DNA of 64,000 nucleotides. It comes from Sciurus carolinensis. Its lineage: Eukaryota; Chordata; Mammalia; Rodentia; Sciuridae. The stretch is taken from NCBI RefSeq assembly GCF_902686445.1, contig NC_062213.1:40374741-40438740 (forward strand). The letters are read 5' to 3'. A program made the position numbers and the translations under genes. Positions within the stretch are counted from its first letter, which is position 1. Each line of letters starts with the position of its first letter. The notes beneath the pieces are model-generated. The model saw only the letters and a list, made by a program, of their open reading frames with translations. It was not told where the DNA came from and ran no database searches. Of this stretch, positions 45,249-57,300 are shown piece by piece.

Positions 45249-45825
45249 TTGAGGTGTATGTTGAAGATGGGTTCAACAGGGTTATTGAATAAGAGGCAAA
45301 GCAAGAGAAAGAAAAGAGGCATTAAGCTGATTCGGGCGATTTTGGAGTGAGCAATGGAAAAGATAGTGTTGCCATTAACCGGGATAGTGAAGGTGCAGGT
45401 GAGCAGGTTTTGTGGGGAAAGGAGAGGAACTATATTTTGGACATTAGGTAGACATTAGCATTATGACATGGCGACCTAATTGTAAATAGGAAAACAAATA
45501 AAAGCTAGTGAATAAAGCAGATCTCAAAATTGCATATGCATAGTGATTATATCCTTTTTAAAAGGAAAGTCTAGAAATTAGAAATAAAAATGCTTTTGGT
45601 GTTAAGGTGGTAGGATTATGGATAACTTTTTTCTCTTAAAAAACTGTTGTCACCCCCAAAAATGTTGCCCTCTATAATGTTTGAAGATATACTAATATTA
45701 AAAAATTGGAAATAAGAACCAGGAAATAGAATCTACAAAATTAATACACAGGTGTCATTTTTAAAAATCATAACACATGTTACACAATAATTAAAAGATG
45801 CAAAGGGAAAAGCTAGAGATTTTTT

Positions 45826-45919
45826 TTTTTCCTTTTTTTTTTTGTGGTGCTGGGGGTTGAACCCAGGGTCTTGTGCTTGCAAGGGAAGCACTCTACCAAC
45901 TGAGCTATATCCCCAGCCC
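45826..45919 (-). mobile_element. ID-like SINE, reverse, with target-site duplication
   Basis: T-rich, then 'gtggtgctgggggttgaacc ... ctaccaactgagctatatcc'. The flank aagctagagatttt occurs at 45810-45823 and 45920-45933. The body ('tgcaagggaagcactctacc') is a different ID variant from most here. Confidence 0.92.
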
Positions 45920-47215
45920 AAGCTAGAGATTTTTAAGAAGTAAGAGCCTGAGTGGTGTTTATTCTTTTGAGTCCAAATCTCATTAGGTTTTAGTCTAAAG
46001 TATTGTTTTTGTAACTTCACCTCTCTAAACAGTTCAAATTTCACCTAATATTTGTGGGTTTAATACCTAAGTTGTTATGGTGGGAACAAGATATTCACAT
46101 TGTCTCAGGGTCTGAATGTCATGGGACATGAGCCAATTGCTGGAATTGAATCATAATATAAATACTGAGTTAGTTCCAAATCCTTCTGGATCATCTTTCA
46201 AGAATCATTTGTCATCTTTCAAGAATCAATGGATTGTTAAACAATTTAATAGTCATGTTGGGGACACTGAGATTAAGGAGAATCAAGCCCTGGCAGATGC
46301 TCCAGTCTATGTGTCCCAGGAATTGACCATGCTGTGGCTCACATGGGCCTGTGTTGGCTGTTGGCAATCCCCACCTTCAACCTCCTCATGCTGGGCCTGG
46401 CCCACCATCTTGAAAACCTCCCAACCCCTGATATGGGTGTCAGCCATCAATCAGTCAGTCCTATCTCTGGCCACCCGCTTCTTAGTACCCCTTCCAAAAG
46501 AGGTGATGTCATCTGAATTCTAGGTTCTAGGATATTGGCAGTGCTACAATGATAAGCGGTCACCAAAAAGACAGAAACTCAGAGTCCTACCTCTCTCTTG
46601 AGCTTCTCTTTCTCACCATATGGTATAATCTCTGAGCCCAGCAATTTCTGTTCCATTTTTATGCTGGTACCATAATTTAGAATGGGGAGAAACTGGAGGT
46701 TTTGTTTATGCCTTAAGTCTAAGCCACACACTCCAAACTCACCTTTTCCCAGAATGCTACAGAATAAAGTATCTAATGTTGGCCCAAGTGTTAAAAAAAA
46801 ATCTTGTTCAGAAGCAGCTCTTTTAACTGCCCTTCACTTAGCCAACTCTTGATCAATCCATGCTTTCCTTCCTTCCTACCATCTAGAACCTGAGGTCTAG
46901 GACATGCCAAAAGTCCAGGCAGTTGGGATGTCTGTGCTTTAGAACATCCATGCATGTCTCTCATTGCATAACTTTTTGGTTGCAAAATGCTTAAAAAGTA
47001 GCCGTGGTGGCACACCTGTGCTCTCAAACACCTGTGTCATTTTCCACTGTTCTAGTTTTATGTTTATAAAGCATCGGTTCTCAAAGTATGGCATGGAAAA
47101 CCCATCTGCACCAAACAAACATTTGAAAACTTGTCAATAATGTTAATTCTAAGGCTCTACCCCAGAACAGGTGAACCAGAAACTCTGGGTACAGGGCCAG
47201 GAATATGTTTTTTGT

Positions 47216-47428
47216 TTTCGAGTTTTTGTTTTTTGTTTTGTACTGGGGATTGAACTCAGAGGCACTTAACCGCTGAGTCACATCCCCAGCCCTTTTTATT
47301 TTTTATTTTAAGACAGGGTCTCACTAAGTTGCTTAGGGCCTCACTAAGTTACTGACACTGGCCTTGAACTTGCAATCCTCCTACCTCAGCTTCCCGAGGT
47401 GGTGTTACAGGCATGCATTACTGGTCAG
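47216..47428 (-). mobile_element. Dimeric squirrel SINE, reverse
   Basis: The segments 'gtactggggattgaactcag aggcacttaaccgctgagtc', 'gacagggtctcactaagttg' and 'ggtgttacaggcatgcatta'. Confidence 0.92.
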
Positions 47429-47623
47429 GAATACAGAAATACCTTCTAACAAGCCCTCCAGCGGATTCTTATGGATGCTAAAATTTGAGAGCCTCCGTTA
47501 AAAAGAGACAAATTGGTTTTTGTTTCCACGTCTACATATGCCACTTGTCAATATTATTATAACTAATTTAAATACAACAAAACTCAATAAACTACAAGTA
47601 CCAAGAGAAACTGAGGTGGGGTG

Positions 47624-47876
47624 TTTTTTTTTGGTTTTGGTTTTGGGTTTTGTTTTTTTTTTCTGGTACGGGGGATTGAACTCAACCACTGAGTCACATC
47701 CCCAGTCCTATTTTGTATTTTATTTAGACACAGGGGCTTGCTAAGTTGCTTAGGGCCTCGCTTTTGCCGAGGCTGGTTTTTAACTTGTGCTCCTCCTGCC
47801 TCAGCCTCCTGAGCGGCTCTCAAATTAGGTTGGACACCTAATTTGATTACAGGAGTGCACCACCATGCCTGGCTAG
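47624..47876 (-). mobile_element. Dimeric squirrel SINE, reverse, carrying a palindromic insert
   Basis: The segment 'ggtacgggggattgaactca' through 'ctcctgcctcagcctcctga' is a normal reverse dimer. Between 'gagcggctct' and 'gattacaggagtgcaccacc' lies a 25 bp perfect hairpin (47821-47845) absent from the other copies. Confidence 0.92.
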
Positions 47877-48274
47877 AAACTGAGTTTCTAAAAAATAAAA
47901 ATTAAATTGATAGTTTTGGAAAGACTTGAGGCAATCTGCTATCTAAAACTGCAGAAGGACCAGGCACAGAGAAACAAGTCTAAAACACTGGGAAATTTTT
48001 TATTAATATTTATAAGCATTCTGCCCTTATATTGGTTTAGAGGTCTTCAAATGCTTGTTCCAAATTAAAGAGCCCAAAACTAAAGGTTGTAGATGACAGA
48101 TTGTGGGTATGATTTATATGACAAAGATTTTTAAATATATTTTTTCTTCAACCTGACTAGTATTTTTCAAATACTTATTAATGGTAATTGCTATTACACG
48201 TACATTTACATGTTTTAAACAAAAATAACTAAGGTAGATTTAGATATATAATTTATTGTAGTTTATGTGTTATT

Positions 48275-48360
48275 GTTTGTTTTGTGTTGCTGAAGGTTGA
48301 ACCCAAGGTGCAGCATATGCTAGACAAGCACTCTGCCACTGAGCTACAAACCCAGTTCTA
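48275..48360 (-). mobile_element. ID-like SINE, reverse, diverged
   Basis: The segment 'tgttgctgaaggttgaaccc aaggtgcagcatatgctaga caagcactctgccactgagc'. Confidence 0.8.
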
Positions 48361-48438
48361 GGAATAATGTTTCCCAATCAGCACTATAGATCTGATTGTA
48401 TGAGACAAGATGGTTTCTCCCAAACTTTGATTTGATTC

Positions 48439-48588
48439 TTTTTTTTTAAATTTTTTTTTTAATTTTAGTTGTAGATGGACACAATACCTTTATTTTACTT
48501 ATTTATTTTTTATGTGGTGCTGAAGATTGAACCAGTGCCTCACAAGTGCTAGGCAAGTGCTCTACCACTGAGCCACAACTCCAGCCCC
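48439..48588 (-). mobile_element. ID-like SINE, reverse, with target-site duplication
   Basis: The reverse ID body 'gtggtgctgaagattgaacc agtgcctcacaagtgctagg' has the extended part 'ttagttgtagatggacacaa'. A perfect 12 bp duplication ttgatttgattc lies at 48427-48438 and 48589-48600. Confidence 0.94.
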
Positions 48589-49564
48589 TTGATTTGATTC
48601 CTAAGCAGCTTTTGTCTTTGTATGCACAGCTCTCTGTGGAACTAAGGGGAGAAAGGCAGGATTCAGGCACTGTTGGATTCCAAGACTCCTGTCTATAAAA
48701 TTCCAAGGTGTCCAATCTAATTTGAGAGCCACACATTGATTCACTGCCAGGCTGCTGAGGACAGCAGATGAGGCCACCAGTGCAGCAGCTGAACATGAAG
48801 GAATCCCTTTCCAGGCACATGAAACTCTCTAAGTGTCTTAAGGTCAAGAGAGATCTACTCCATTCATCTCTGACACTCTTAACCAAATGCTTTGTGTTGC
48901 TGCATAACTTCCTTGGTTGCAAAATTGTATTTTTGGAAAAAAAGGAAGGCCAAGGATAGGGGGCAGAGGTGTGGAGGGGTCCTTTGTGTGTACACTTAGC
49001 AATGCCCCTGTTGTTCCAAGTCCATTCAAGAAAATCCTTTTTCAGTCATTTTAACCTGAAATTTTTACATTCTCCTCTACAAATGGAAAGAGTATAGTAA
49101 TTTCCTGGCTGTCATTCCTTGGCCCTCCAGATCACCAAGTGCTAAGATCCTAGAGCCGGAAGTCAGTTTTGCCACATTCAGAGTCTGCCCAATATGTGAG
49201 AAAGTACTTAGCTGTCTTCAAGGATAAACGACACTTTGATGCAAAGTAATAAAAATTAAGATCGACATTTCTGATTTATAATCTGTTCACATCCCAAGGT
49301 TTTCTCAGCAGGGATCAGTCTGTGGAAACAGGATATTTTTAAAAGGAGCATTTGGATTTGAAAGTTTATTGATGACACAGTAAGAAAAACTGAATGTGTC
49401 ATTTAGAGGATCGTAGAATCAATTTATTTGCTGAGCACATCTTGGACACACACTTAGAGGCAGACTCACAAATCCTCCCTTACCCAAGGCACAACTGAAT
49501 TTCCGTATGCAGGATTTAAAAACTCAGAGGTTTCTAATTGATTTTGATAATAATAAGGGAGTGT

Positions 49565-50181
49565 TACAGGCTGAAGTGTGTCCTCCCACAGATTCATGTA
49601 TTGGAGCCTTGACCTTAATGCCTCAGAATAGTGACTGTATTTAGAGATAGGACTTTAAAGAGGCAATTAAGTTAAAATGAGGCTGCTAGGATGGCCTTTA
49701 CCCAATAGGACTGGCGACCTTATAAGAGGAAATTCAGGTCTGGCATGGTGGTGCATGCCTGTAATCCCAGTGGCTCTGGAGGCTGAGGTAGGAAGATCGC
49801 AAGTTCAAACCCAGCCTCAGCAACTTAGCAAGCCTCTAAGCAATTCAGCGAGACTCTGTCTCTAAATAAAATACAAAAAAGGATTGGGGATAAGGCTCAG
49901 TGATTGAGTGCCCCTGGGTTCAATCCCTGATACCAAAAAAAAAGAGGAAATTCAAACACAACAAAGGCACCAGGGATGCATGAACACAGAGGAAAGACCA
50001 CGTGAAGATGTAGTAAGAAGGCAGCCATCAACAAGCTAAGGACAGAGATCCCAAAAGAAACCAACACACTAACACCTTGATTTTGGACTTTCAGCCTCCA
50101 GAATTATGAGAGAATGCATTTCCGTTGTTTAGGTCACACAGCCTGTTGCATATTGTTATGGCGGTCCTAGCAAACACAGGG
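49565..50181 (+). mobile_element. MLT1-like MaLR LTR interrupted by a SINE
   Basis: The segments 'ctgaagtgtgtcctcccaca', 'gggtcttaaag'-type centre, 'gacaccttgattttggactt'-like end and the terminal 'tgttatggcggtcctagcaa aca' give the MLT1 order. It is split by the SINE at 49737-49942. Confidence 0.78.
49737..49942 (+). mobile_element. Dimeric squirrel SINE nested in an MLT1 LTR
   Basis: The head 'ctggcatggtggtgcatgcc tgtaatcccagtggctctgg' is joined to the tail 'ggattggggataaggctcag ... gggttcaatccctgatacc'. A perfect 12 bp duplication agaggaaattca lies at 49725-49736 and 49943-49954. Confidence 0.95.
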
Positions 50182-50567
50182 AGAAATTCAATACTTAACA
50201 TCTTAGGGGTGTGGGGGTCACGTTTCAAACATGAGGCATTAGCTAATTAATTAAAATCTGATTTTTCAATTCAACCATTCATCTTCCTTTGTCCCCTGAA
50301 AAAACAGCAACCACACCTTCTTCACTGAGGGTAACTGACACAGAAGAAAGTTGGAAAAAGTTGAAAAGACTGCATTAATATCATGCTAAATCCCCAAGCT
50401 AACCACCATCATCATTCTGGGGATGTAGGAACCTCAATGTGATGTTTTAAATGCACCATATTTTAGATACATTATCAAATGCAGGAATTCATAAGAAGAC
50501 AAGAATTCATAAAGAAGATATAAATTAAGATTCAACTAATGTTTATCAGTTGACTCTCAGACATTGT

Positions 50568-50722
50568 AACAATAATGTTAACGAGCACTTAACACTCTAC
50601 TAATTGTTTCACACACAGATTTTTTAAGCCTTGCAATGACTCTTTAAGGTAAGTATTATTATCCTTAATTTACAGATGAAGTAACTGAAATATAGAAAGG
50701 TTAAGAGACATAAAATGTAGAG
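50568..50722 (-). repeat. MIR fragment
   Basis: The segments 'gcacttaacactctactaat', 'ctttaaggtaagtattatta' and 'cagatgaagtaactgaaata' are antisense MIR. Confidence 0.8.
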
Positions 50723-51079
50723 AGCAATAGTACCTGTCTCATAGGGTCTTAAAAGATTTCAAACAGGTCCTAGGACTTAATAACACTCAATTAATGTAGT
50801 TTATATCTTCATCATGCAAGCTCTCCAATCAGGACAGAACTGGAGAGCAAAGAGTACCTAACTGTCCTTCACTCATTTTATAACAATTTACCCACTAGTT
50901 ATTGTGTAAGGCATTGTGCTAAACCATGCACGACAAGCAAATATCACACATAAGTTTTCTTAGAAGAAGGGCAGGAAGGGTAAGCTGAACTTTTATCAAT
51001 GATTGTTTATAGGAAGTGAAATTGGGAGACGCAATTTTCAGGTTTTAACTTTATATACATCTGTACTTAAAAAAAAAAG

Positions 51080-51452
51080 TGATGATTTCAATGTTTGTGT
51101 CCCTACAAAAATTGATGTTGAAAATTAATCTCCAAAGCAACAATATTAACAGGTAGGGCCTTAGGAGGTGATTAGGTCATGAGGGCTCTTCCCTTGCTAA
51201 TGGGAGTAAGCCTTCATAAAAGAGGCTTCACAGAGCATTTGGCTAGTTTTTGCCCCTCCACCTTCCACGGAGCAAGAACAGTGTTCAAGGCACCATCTTG
51301 GAAGCAGAGAGAAGCCCTCATCAGGCACTGAATCCATCAGATCCTTGATCTTGGACTTTTCAGCCTCAAGAACTGTGAGAAATAAATTCCTATTATTTAT
51401 AAACTACTCAGTTTGGGGTATTTTGTTATAGCAGCATGAATGGACTAAGACA
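51080..51452 (+). mobile_element. MaLR-type solo LTR with perfect 5 bp duplication
   Basis: The segments 'aggtagggccttaggaggtg attaggtcatgagggctctt', 'gcttcacagagcatttggct' and the terminal 'atgaatggactaagaca' define an MST/MLT1-class LTR. The flanks are aaaag at 51075-51079 and 51453-51457. Confidence 0.9.
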
Positions 51453-52241
51453 AAAAGCAAAAAAATGATTATGTACTTTAAAAACCAATCAAGAGCAAAT
51501 ATTTTTTATACAAATGTTTGAGATTGTGGTCAGTCATTTAATCTCAGTCAATAATTCAAGAAAAATGTATTGCAAGTTTGCTTTGAAAGATGAAAAGTAC
51601 AAGTGGCTTCTCTCCTCAAGGGCTTACAATCTGCTTGGGCAGATAAGAAAATAGGATCAAAATTACCACAAAATACAAGGCAGTCAGTAACCATCAGGTA
51701 AGCAAGTGCAGCAGAAAATTTACCTCAAAGATACGGATAAACAGTCTTTGAAAAATGCACAATTTCAGATGGCAGTTAATAAAGCTTTGGTGGTTGTTAA
51801 TGAATTACAAATTCAGACTTCCCTAAAGCAAATGAAGGATCACAGTCAGTAATCCACCACTAATCAACTAAATCTGGGAAAGCATTCAGTACTGTCAATA
51901 GCGAAATGAGTGGTCAGGGAGATGCGGCTCTGGTACTCAAATTTAACGTTCCATTAACTCAAATGTATGGAAATTCTGAATAAAAAATCCTGAGTCAGTC
52001 GCTGAGAATTGAATTTTCATGGAAGTCACAGTCATCACTCTGGGATGGATCGATCCATGTACTAGAACCACTGCTATGGAAGTGTTGAAGTCGAAAAACC
52101 ACGGCACAGGTTCACCTGTAGCTGGCCATGGTTAACTTCTACCAAACTTCTTTAATTGAATAGGTTAGACCCGCTACCGCTGCTTTATCACTTACTTCCT
52201 ATCTCTGATATCTGCCTTTACCACACCCCTCTTGATTATTA

Positions 52242-52458
52242 TTTTATTTATTTATTTATTTTTTGGTACTGGGGATTGAACTCAGGGGCACTCAACCACT
52301 GAGCCACATCCCCAGTCCTAGTTTGTATTTTATTTAGAGACAGGGTCTCACTGAGTTACTTAGTGCCTCGCCATGGCTGAGACCGGCTTTGAACTCATGA
52401 TCCTCCTGCCTCAGCCTCCTGAGCTGCTGGGATTACAGGTGTGTGCTATTGTACCTGG
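52242..52458 (-). mobile_element. Dimeric squirrel SINE, reverse, with 16 bp target-site duplication
   Basis: The segments 'ggtactggggattgaactca ggggcactcaaccactgagc' and 'gctgggattacaggtgtgtg'. Perfect duplication cccctcttgattatta at 52226-52241 and 52459-52474. It is among the youngest-looking copies. Confidence 0.96.
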
Positions 52459-52879
52459 CCCCTCTTGATTATTAATGGCTTCCTGGTCATCTTTGCATCC
52501 CTCGTGCCTAGCAGAGAACAGAACAGGGGGTTCTGAAATGCTTGCTGAGGGAAGTCAGTGATTCAACTCTATGACTTTTTCTCCATATTCTGTTCACTTT
52601 GGCCCTGCTGAAGCAAGACAGTAATACCGACTTGGCCTAGACAGTCTCTTCCCCATTACATGTCACGGCTCTTCTGATTTAGTCTGTCTGTCTGTCTGTC
52701 TGTCTCTCTCCCCACCCAGTCCTCTCTTCCCTACTTCCTCTTCCCCAGGCTTAGTCCATCCCCTTGTAGATACTTTTCCCACCCTCATACATGGCTGCAA
52801 TCCAAGGCTACATCCTCCACTTTCTTTCCACTTTGGCCTTCACTGATATCCAGGAAATGATGATTATCACAGGTGTTAT

Positions 52880-53060
52880 GATAATAACAGTCAGTGCCTA
52901 GTGTGTATTGGGAACTTCTCTCAATATCTTACACCCCACAATTCCATGTGGTAGGTATTGTTACTCTACATTAGGGGAGAGAAAACTGAGGCTCAGAAAT
53001 TAAATGACTTAAAACACATGCCTAGGAAATTCTAGAACAGGGATTCTAGAATAGGGCCTT
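52880..53060 (-). repeat. MIR fragment
   Basis: The segments 'gataataacagtcagtgcct', 'tccatgtggtaggtattgtt' and 'gagagaaaactgaggctcag' are antisense MIR. Confidence 0.75.
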
Positions 53061-53284
53061 CCTGACTTGAAGGTCCTGATGCCCTCAAAACAAGTAAACA
53101 AACACTTAAAAATTAAAAAATTTAAAATGGGGAAAGAAAAAACCATGCTGCTTCCTGACTGCATCATTGGTTCTAAGCTGTCTCTGTCACGTTGTTGCCT
53201 GTTTTCTGCTTCCTCTGACATGTCCTCGTTGGTGACCCACCTTAACTCCAAGTTCACCTTGCCTAAAACTGCTCATTGTTTTCT

Positions 53285-53473
53285 TTCTTTCTTTTTTTTT
53301 TTTTTTTTTGGTACTGGGGATTGAACCCAGGGGCACTTAACCACTGAGCCACATCCCTAGCCCTTTTTTTCATACTTTATTTAGAGACAGGGTCTTGCTA
53401 AGTTGTCTAGAGCCTCACTAAGTTGCTGAGGCTGACTTTGCATTTGAGATCCTCCTGCCCCCGAGTTGCTGGG
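53285..53473 (-). mobile_element. Dimeric squirrel SINE, reverse, 5'-truncated
   Basis: Poly(T), then 'ggtactggggattgaaccca ggggcacttaaccactgagc'. The 7SL-like part stops at 'gatcctcctgcccccgagtt'. A likely imperfect duplication gctcatt...ttttct flanks it. Confidence 0.9.
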
Positions 53474-53619
53474 GCTCATTCGGTTTTCTAAACCCGTTCC
53501 TATCATTCTTCCATCACATTGGCTATCACTCTCAGAGTCCGGGAAGCTCAAGTTCATGGAGCCCCTTTTGGCTTTTCCTTCTCTCTGTATTCACAGCAGC
53601 TTCCTGTATGTCCTGCTCT

Positions 53620-53930
53620 CTCCCTCTCCATTCCTCACTCACCACTCAAATCCCAGCTGGCTCTTCTCTCCTCTTGTCTGATAATTGCCGTAGTCTCCTA
53701 AATGGCCTGTCCATTCTTCCCATCTTCCTCCTGGAATCTATCTTACAGTTTCCCATGAGATTAAGTTTCCTAAAATGAGGTTTTACATTTGTTACCCCTA
53801 ATTATAAACCCTTAAGTGGCCCTTTTTCAGGAATAAAACCCAGACTCTCTAGCCAGATTTTCAAAGTGCTGAACAATCTGGTTTCTCTTGATAGCCTCAT
53901 CTTTGTTTCCTACTCATACCTACAGGAATG
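53620..53930 (+). repeat. L2 LINE fragment
   Basis: The segments 'gtctcctaaatggcctgtcc', 'ttcctaaaatgaggttttac', 'ataaacccttaagtggccct' and 'gtgctgaacaatctggtttc' are sense L2. Confidence 0.75.
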
Positions 53931-54061
53931 CTCGATGCAACAGGGCTAGTCTCCCTAACTGTTCAAGTCGAGATGGCCTCCTTATCCAGGGGGATGGTGT
54001 CATTTAGCAACCAAAATGGAATGCCGTTAGAAGTGAAAAAGAGTGCTATTAAGAACCACAC

Positions 54062-54170
54062 AGGGCTGGGGTTGTGGCTTAGTGGTAGAGCGTTTGCCAA
54101 GCATGTGTGAGGCTCTGGGTTCAATTCTCAGCACCACATATAAATAGATGAATTAAAAAAAAAAAAAAAA
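54062..54170 (+). mobile_element. ID-like SINE
   Basis: The body 'gggctggggttgtggcttag tggtagagcgtttgccaagc' with 'gggttcaattctcagcacca' and about 17 A residues. Close to the apparent consensus. Confidence 0.93.
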
Positions 54171-55439
54171 AGGCATAAACAGGTATCATCCTGGACTAAC
54201 TCAGATGTATGGTCACTCTTTTCTTAATATCCCCCCACACACACACACCCAGAGGTCACCCAGAGCAGTTGCAAATGGAATATGCCCAGGATCCTTACCA
54301 GCCTCTGCTCTTCTCTAAATTTCCTCTCTCCAGCTGGTACCAGGAGTCTCCATCTTCGACAAGACCCTCCAGATGGATGCCCTCAGTTAAGGCTGCCTGA
54401 CTCACCTTCGATTTGATGTTCTCACTGTGAAAGTCTCTTCCTGACCTGCCGGCTCCAGAATCAAGTCCGACCCCTCCCAGGCCAACCTCAGCCTTCATGC
54501 TTTGAGAGCACTTTCATCTACATGCTGTCACTGCCCTTGCCTTGGACACCTGTCCAATTGCTTCCCTTCCTTCCTCACCCAGATGTTCCAGCAGAGCCAC
54601 TGGGATGTCTCTCTCCTCTGACCTTTGTAGCCTCTATAATCTCTTTCATTTCTGGGTACTCAGCAGAGCCCCATGGAGCAGCAACTAGACTTGTGAGAAT
54701 TGTTCAGACATGCTAGCCAAGGATACTGGCTACAATGTCCTACTTAATCTTCTCATGCTCAGCCTCTCACAGATCAGCTACTTGGCCAATGGCTATCCAA
54801 GACAATGGCTGTCCAGGAAGATGGTCAAGGACATACATCACAGCTAAGCACCTGATCTGTGATGGTGGTGAGGATGGTGATGATAGGATCATCTGTGGGA
54901 CCTGGGTCACACCGGGATGTGGGTCTTTCCCATTTTCCCACTCTACTGCTAGGACGTCCCCCAACCAAAGGAAAGGCAGACATTTTTACATGCTCATAAA
55001 CACAGAAGAAGAAGAACCCATCTCTAATAAGCACAGCATACCACAGCTTCCTGGCAACCATAGCATCTATCTGCTAATGCTTGTCACTTCTCAATAAATG
55101 TCAAAATCCAGAAGTTACCACAAAGTCCTTAGAGATACAAAGGTGCTCCACTACACTAGGAAGATTAGGCAATTATTTGGCAACACTCAGAGAACTGGGC
55201 TTTTCCACCATCCTCAGTCTCCCAGGGGCCCAGACAGCCTTCCTGGTCCAACCACTCCTGGGGACCCAAACAGGCTCAGGATTCTCCCTGTTCCTTCCCT
55301 CAGCCATCAATCAGACCTGCTTCCCCTGCTGCCTGAAGGTCATGCACTGACCCTCCTCACAATGGCCTGATTTCCTTCTGACCCAACAGCACCAAAAGTT
55401 CCTACCCAATGAAAAACTAGTCAAGGAAAGAAGAGCAGG

Positions 55440-55620
55440 TGATAAAACAAAAATAGACAGTATGACTTCATTGTGTTAAACATTAACAATGTTTTGAAGT
55501 AGATATTTCTATGGAGAAAAGCATGGTAGGAAACAATGGACAGTGATTTTTCTCTCTGGTTAAGTTCATTTATGAAATATATTATTTGTATAATAAAAAT
55601 TAATGAAGCAAAAATAATAA
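55440..55620 (+). repeat. Possible old HAL1/L1M 3' fragment
   Basis: The segments 'ggaaacaatggacagtgatt tttctctctggttaagttca' and 'tatattatttgtataataaa' resemble the end of ancient L1. Weak. Confidence 0.35.
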
Positions 55621-56896
55621 GAATTGGTGTTTACATGTTGGCTTCTTTTTCTTAGTGTTAGCAAACATGATACTATGCCCCTCTTGCCATGGTTACCACC
55701 AGCAAATTAGGAAACAAACAAAAAACAATCCTAAGATTCAGGAGACCAATGCCACTCGATGACCTCCAATGAGGGTATTTTTCAACCCCACCAGTGTATA
55801 AAAACAAAGCTATGATATTCTCATTGCTCACCTAAAAGAGCAGGTGACCAGCTTTTCATTTGTGCCCCACGTCACACCTTTCATATCACTTGCTGAGAAT
55901 CAAGGTAGGTTGGAAAAAGTAAACCCTATGTGCAAAAAAATAAGCACACACTGTTTGTGGGACCTAAGATAAAACCGGAATCCTGAAGGAAATGGGATAT
56001 GGAATAGAAAACACCAGATTTAGTCAGAAAACCTACGTTCCAGTTTGATTGCCAGTCATGTCCTTTTCTTTGCAGATGTTCATCCTCATAAGATCCAGTT
56101 CAGCTTTCTAAACACCTGCTATTCGTGAGGCACTGTTCATTGGTGTAAGGATGAATGAGACCATGTGAGGGCCTTGTAGACAAATAGGGAGGTGCCACAC
56201 ACATATTAGGAATTTGTTGGCCTGCTCTGCAGGTGCTCAGGAGAGCGGTTATCCATCTCTGAACAAATCGGATGTCATCCCTCTCTCTCCCACCTCTTAC
56301 CTGCTCACTCAATATGGAGTTGATCAAATTGGAAGGTGCTCAGCTGACTAAGTTTGAGCTGCAGTTCCAAGTACTGCCTTTAAGACCCCTTTCCTGGGCC
56401 ATTGTCCAAGGTCACTTTTTGTTTCTCTGTCTTAATATATACAGGTAGGCTTACACCTGGTGGTCCCTTGGGCCTCTTGCTGTGGGAGGAAGGCTGCCAA
56501 TGATTTTGAGGTACCACACAGCACCCCTGCCCACCACCAAGTGAATTTCATATATAACACCGGAGCTATATTTAAGTCAGACCATCCAAAACATACGCTC
56601 CAAATCTGAAGAAAATCTATAGAGTCCTTTCCAAGCAATGAAGTAATAGATGATTATATTCACATAGATTATCATAAATATGTCTTTTGCTGAATGAGCA
56701 AATGCTTGCCTTAGCCATAAATGAAGTCTTTAATGTTCAAATTCTGCCTAAGAACCAGACCAAAGAACTGAGTACTTCGTTGAAACCCAAAGGAGAGTAA
56801 CTGGGTATGTAGGAGGTACATGCCGAGCCTTCCCCAACCCTCCCTCCCACACTTAGCTTGTCCTTCCTCACCAAGTGAGGCTGCAGGGATACTCAC

Positions 56897-57019
56897 CCAC
56901 ACACTTTTTCCCATCCTCGGCCAGGGTATAGCCACTGTAGCACTGGCAGACGAAGGAGCCTGGCACATTCACACAGAGCTGCTCACAGGCATGGTCCTCT
57001 GTGGCACACAGATCCTGGA
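56897..57019 (-). CDS. MATN2: Matrilin-2 exon, EGF-like module 2
   Basis: A 123 bp exon, phase 1-1, acceptor tttgcctcag and donor gtgagt. The module begins [18 protein letters not shown] and ends EDGKKCV. The six cysteines are conserved. [12 protein letters not shown] fits the Asx-hydroxylation pattern, and its PGSF turn is the generic EGF form rather than the acidic turn (TEES, DNSY) of most modules here. It matches the recalled human second EGF closely. The junction codon g|ct to EGF3 gives KCVAVDYC. The next exon upstream, EGF1, is not in the window. Confidence 0.96.
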
Positions 57020-57079
57020 CTGAGGCAAAGTTGCACGGTTAGAACACAGCTCTGGAGAAGGACCCAGGGTTATGACCAA

Positions 57080-57300
57080 CTCTACGGCACTTGCGAAAAC
57101 AACTTTCCAGAAATATAATTATAAACGTGATCATAGTAGAAAATTTGGAAAACAAAAAATGCTTAAAAAGCAATCCATCTATACTCCTACCAGTCAGAGG
57201 TAACCACTAATGATATTTTGGTGAGTTTTATGTGTATGCAGGAACATATTTTTCAAAGTTGGAATTATTTCTCACCTCTATAAAATACATTAAATAATTT
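57080..57300 (+). repeat. Possible old L1ME-like 3' fragment
   Basis: The segments 'tcagaggtaaccactaatga tattttggtgagttttatgt' and 'cagtagaaaatttggaaaac'-type sequence before it are familiar from ancient L1 3' ends. Weak. Confidence 0.35.

Larger units (their letters stand above)
43130..56896 (-). other. MATN2: MATN2 intron between EGF2 and EGF3
   Basis: A 13,767 bp intron rich in SINEs and MaLR LTRs, listed separately. A 17 bp unit tcatctttcaagaatca repeats at 46191-46207 and 46212-46228. I recognise nothing in 45250-45800, 45935-47210, 47880-48270, 48605-49560, 50725-51080, 51460-52220, 54175-55435 or 55625-56890. Confidence 0.8.

Noticed and set aside
46116..46523. 135-codon plus-strand frame
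   Set aside because: No homology or domain recognised, includes a simple 21 bp-period duplication, and no splice or promoter context supports a gene.
54062..54130. tRNA gene candidates at the ID-like sequences
   Set aside because: A- and B-box-like segments are present, but each is followed by an A-rich tail, many have target-site duplications, and dozens of copies exist. They are SINEs, not tRNA genes.
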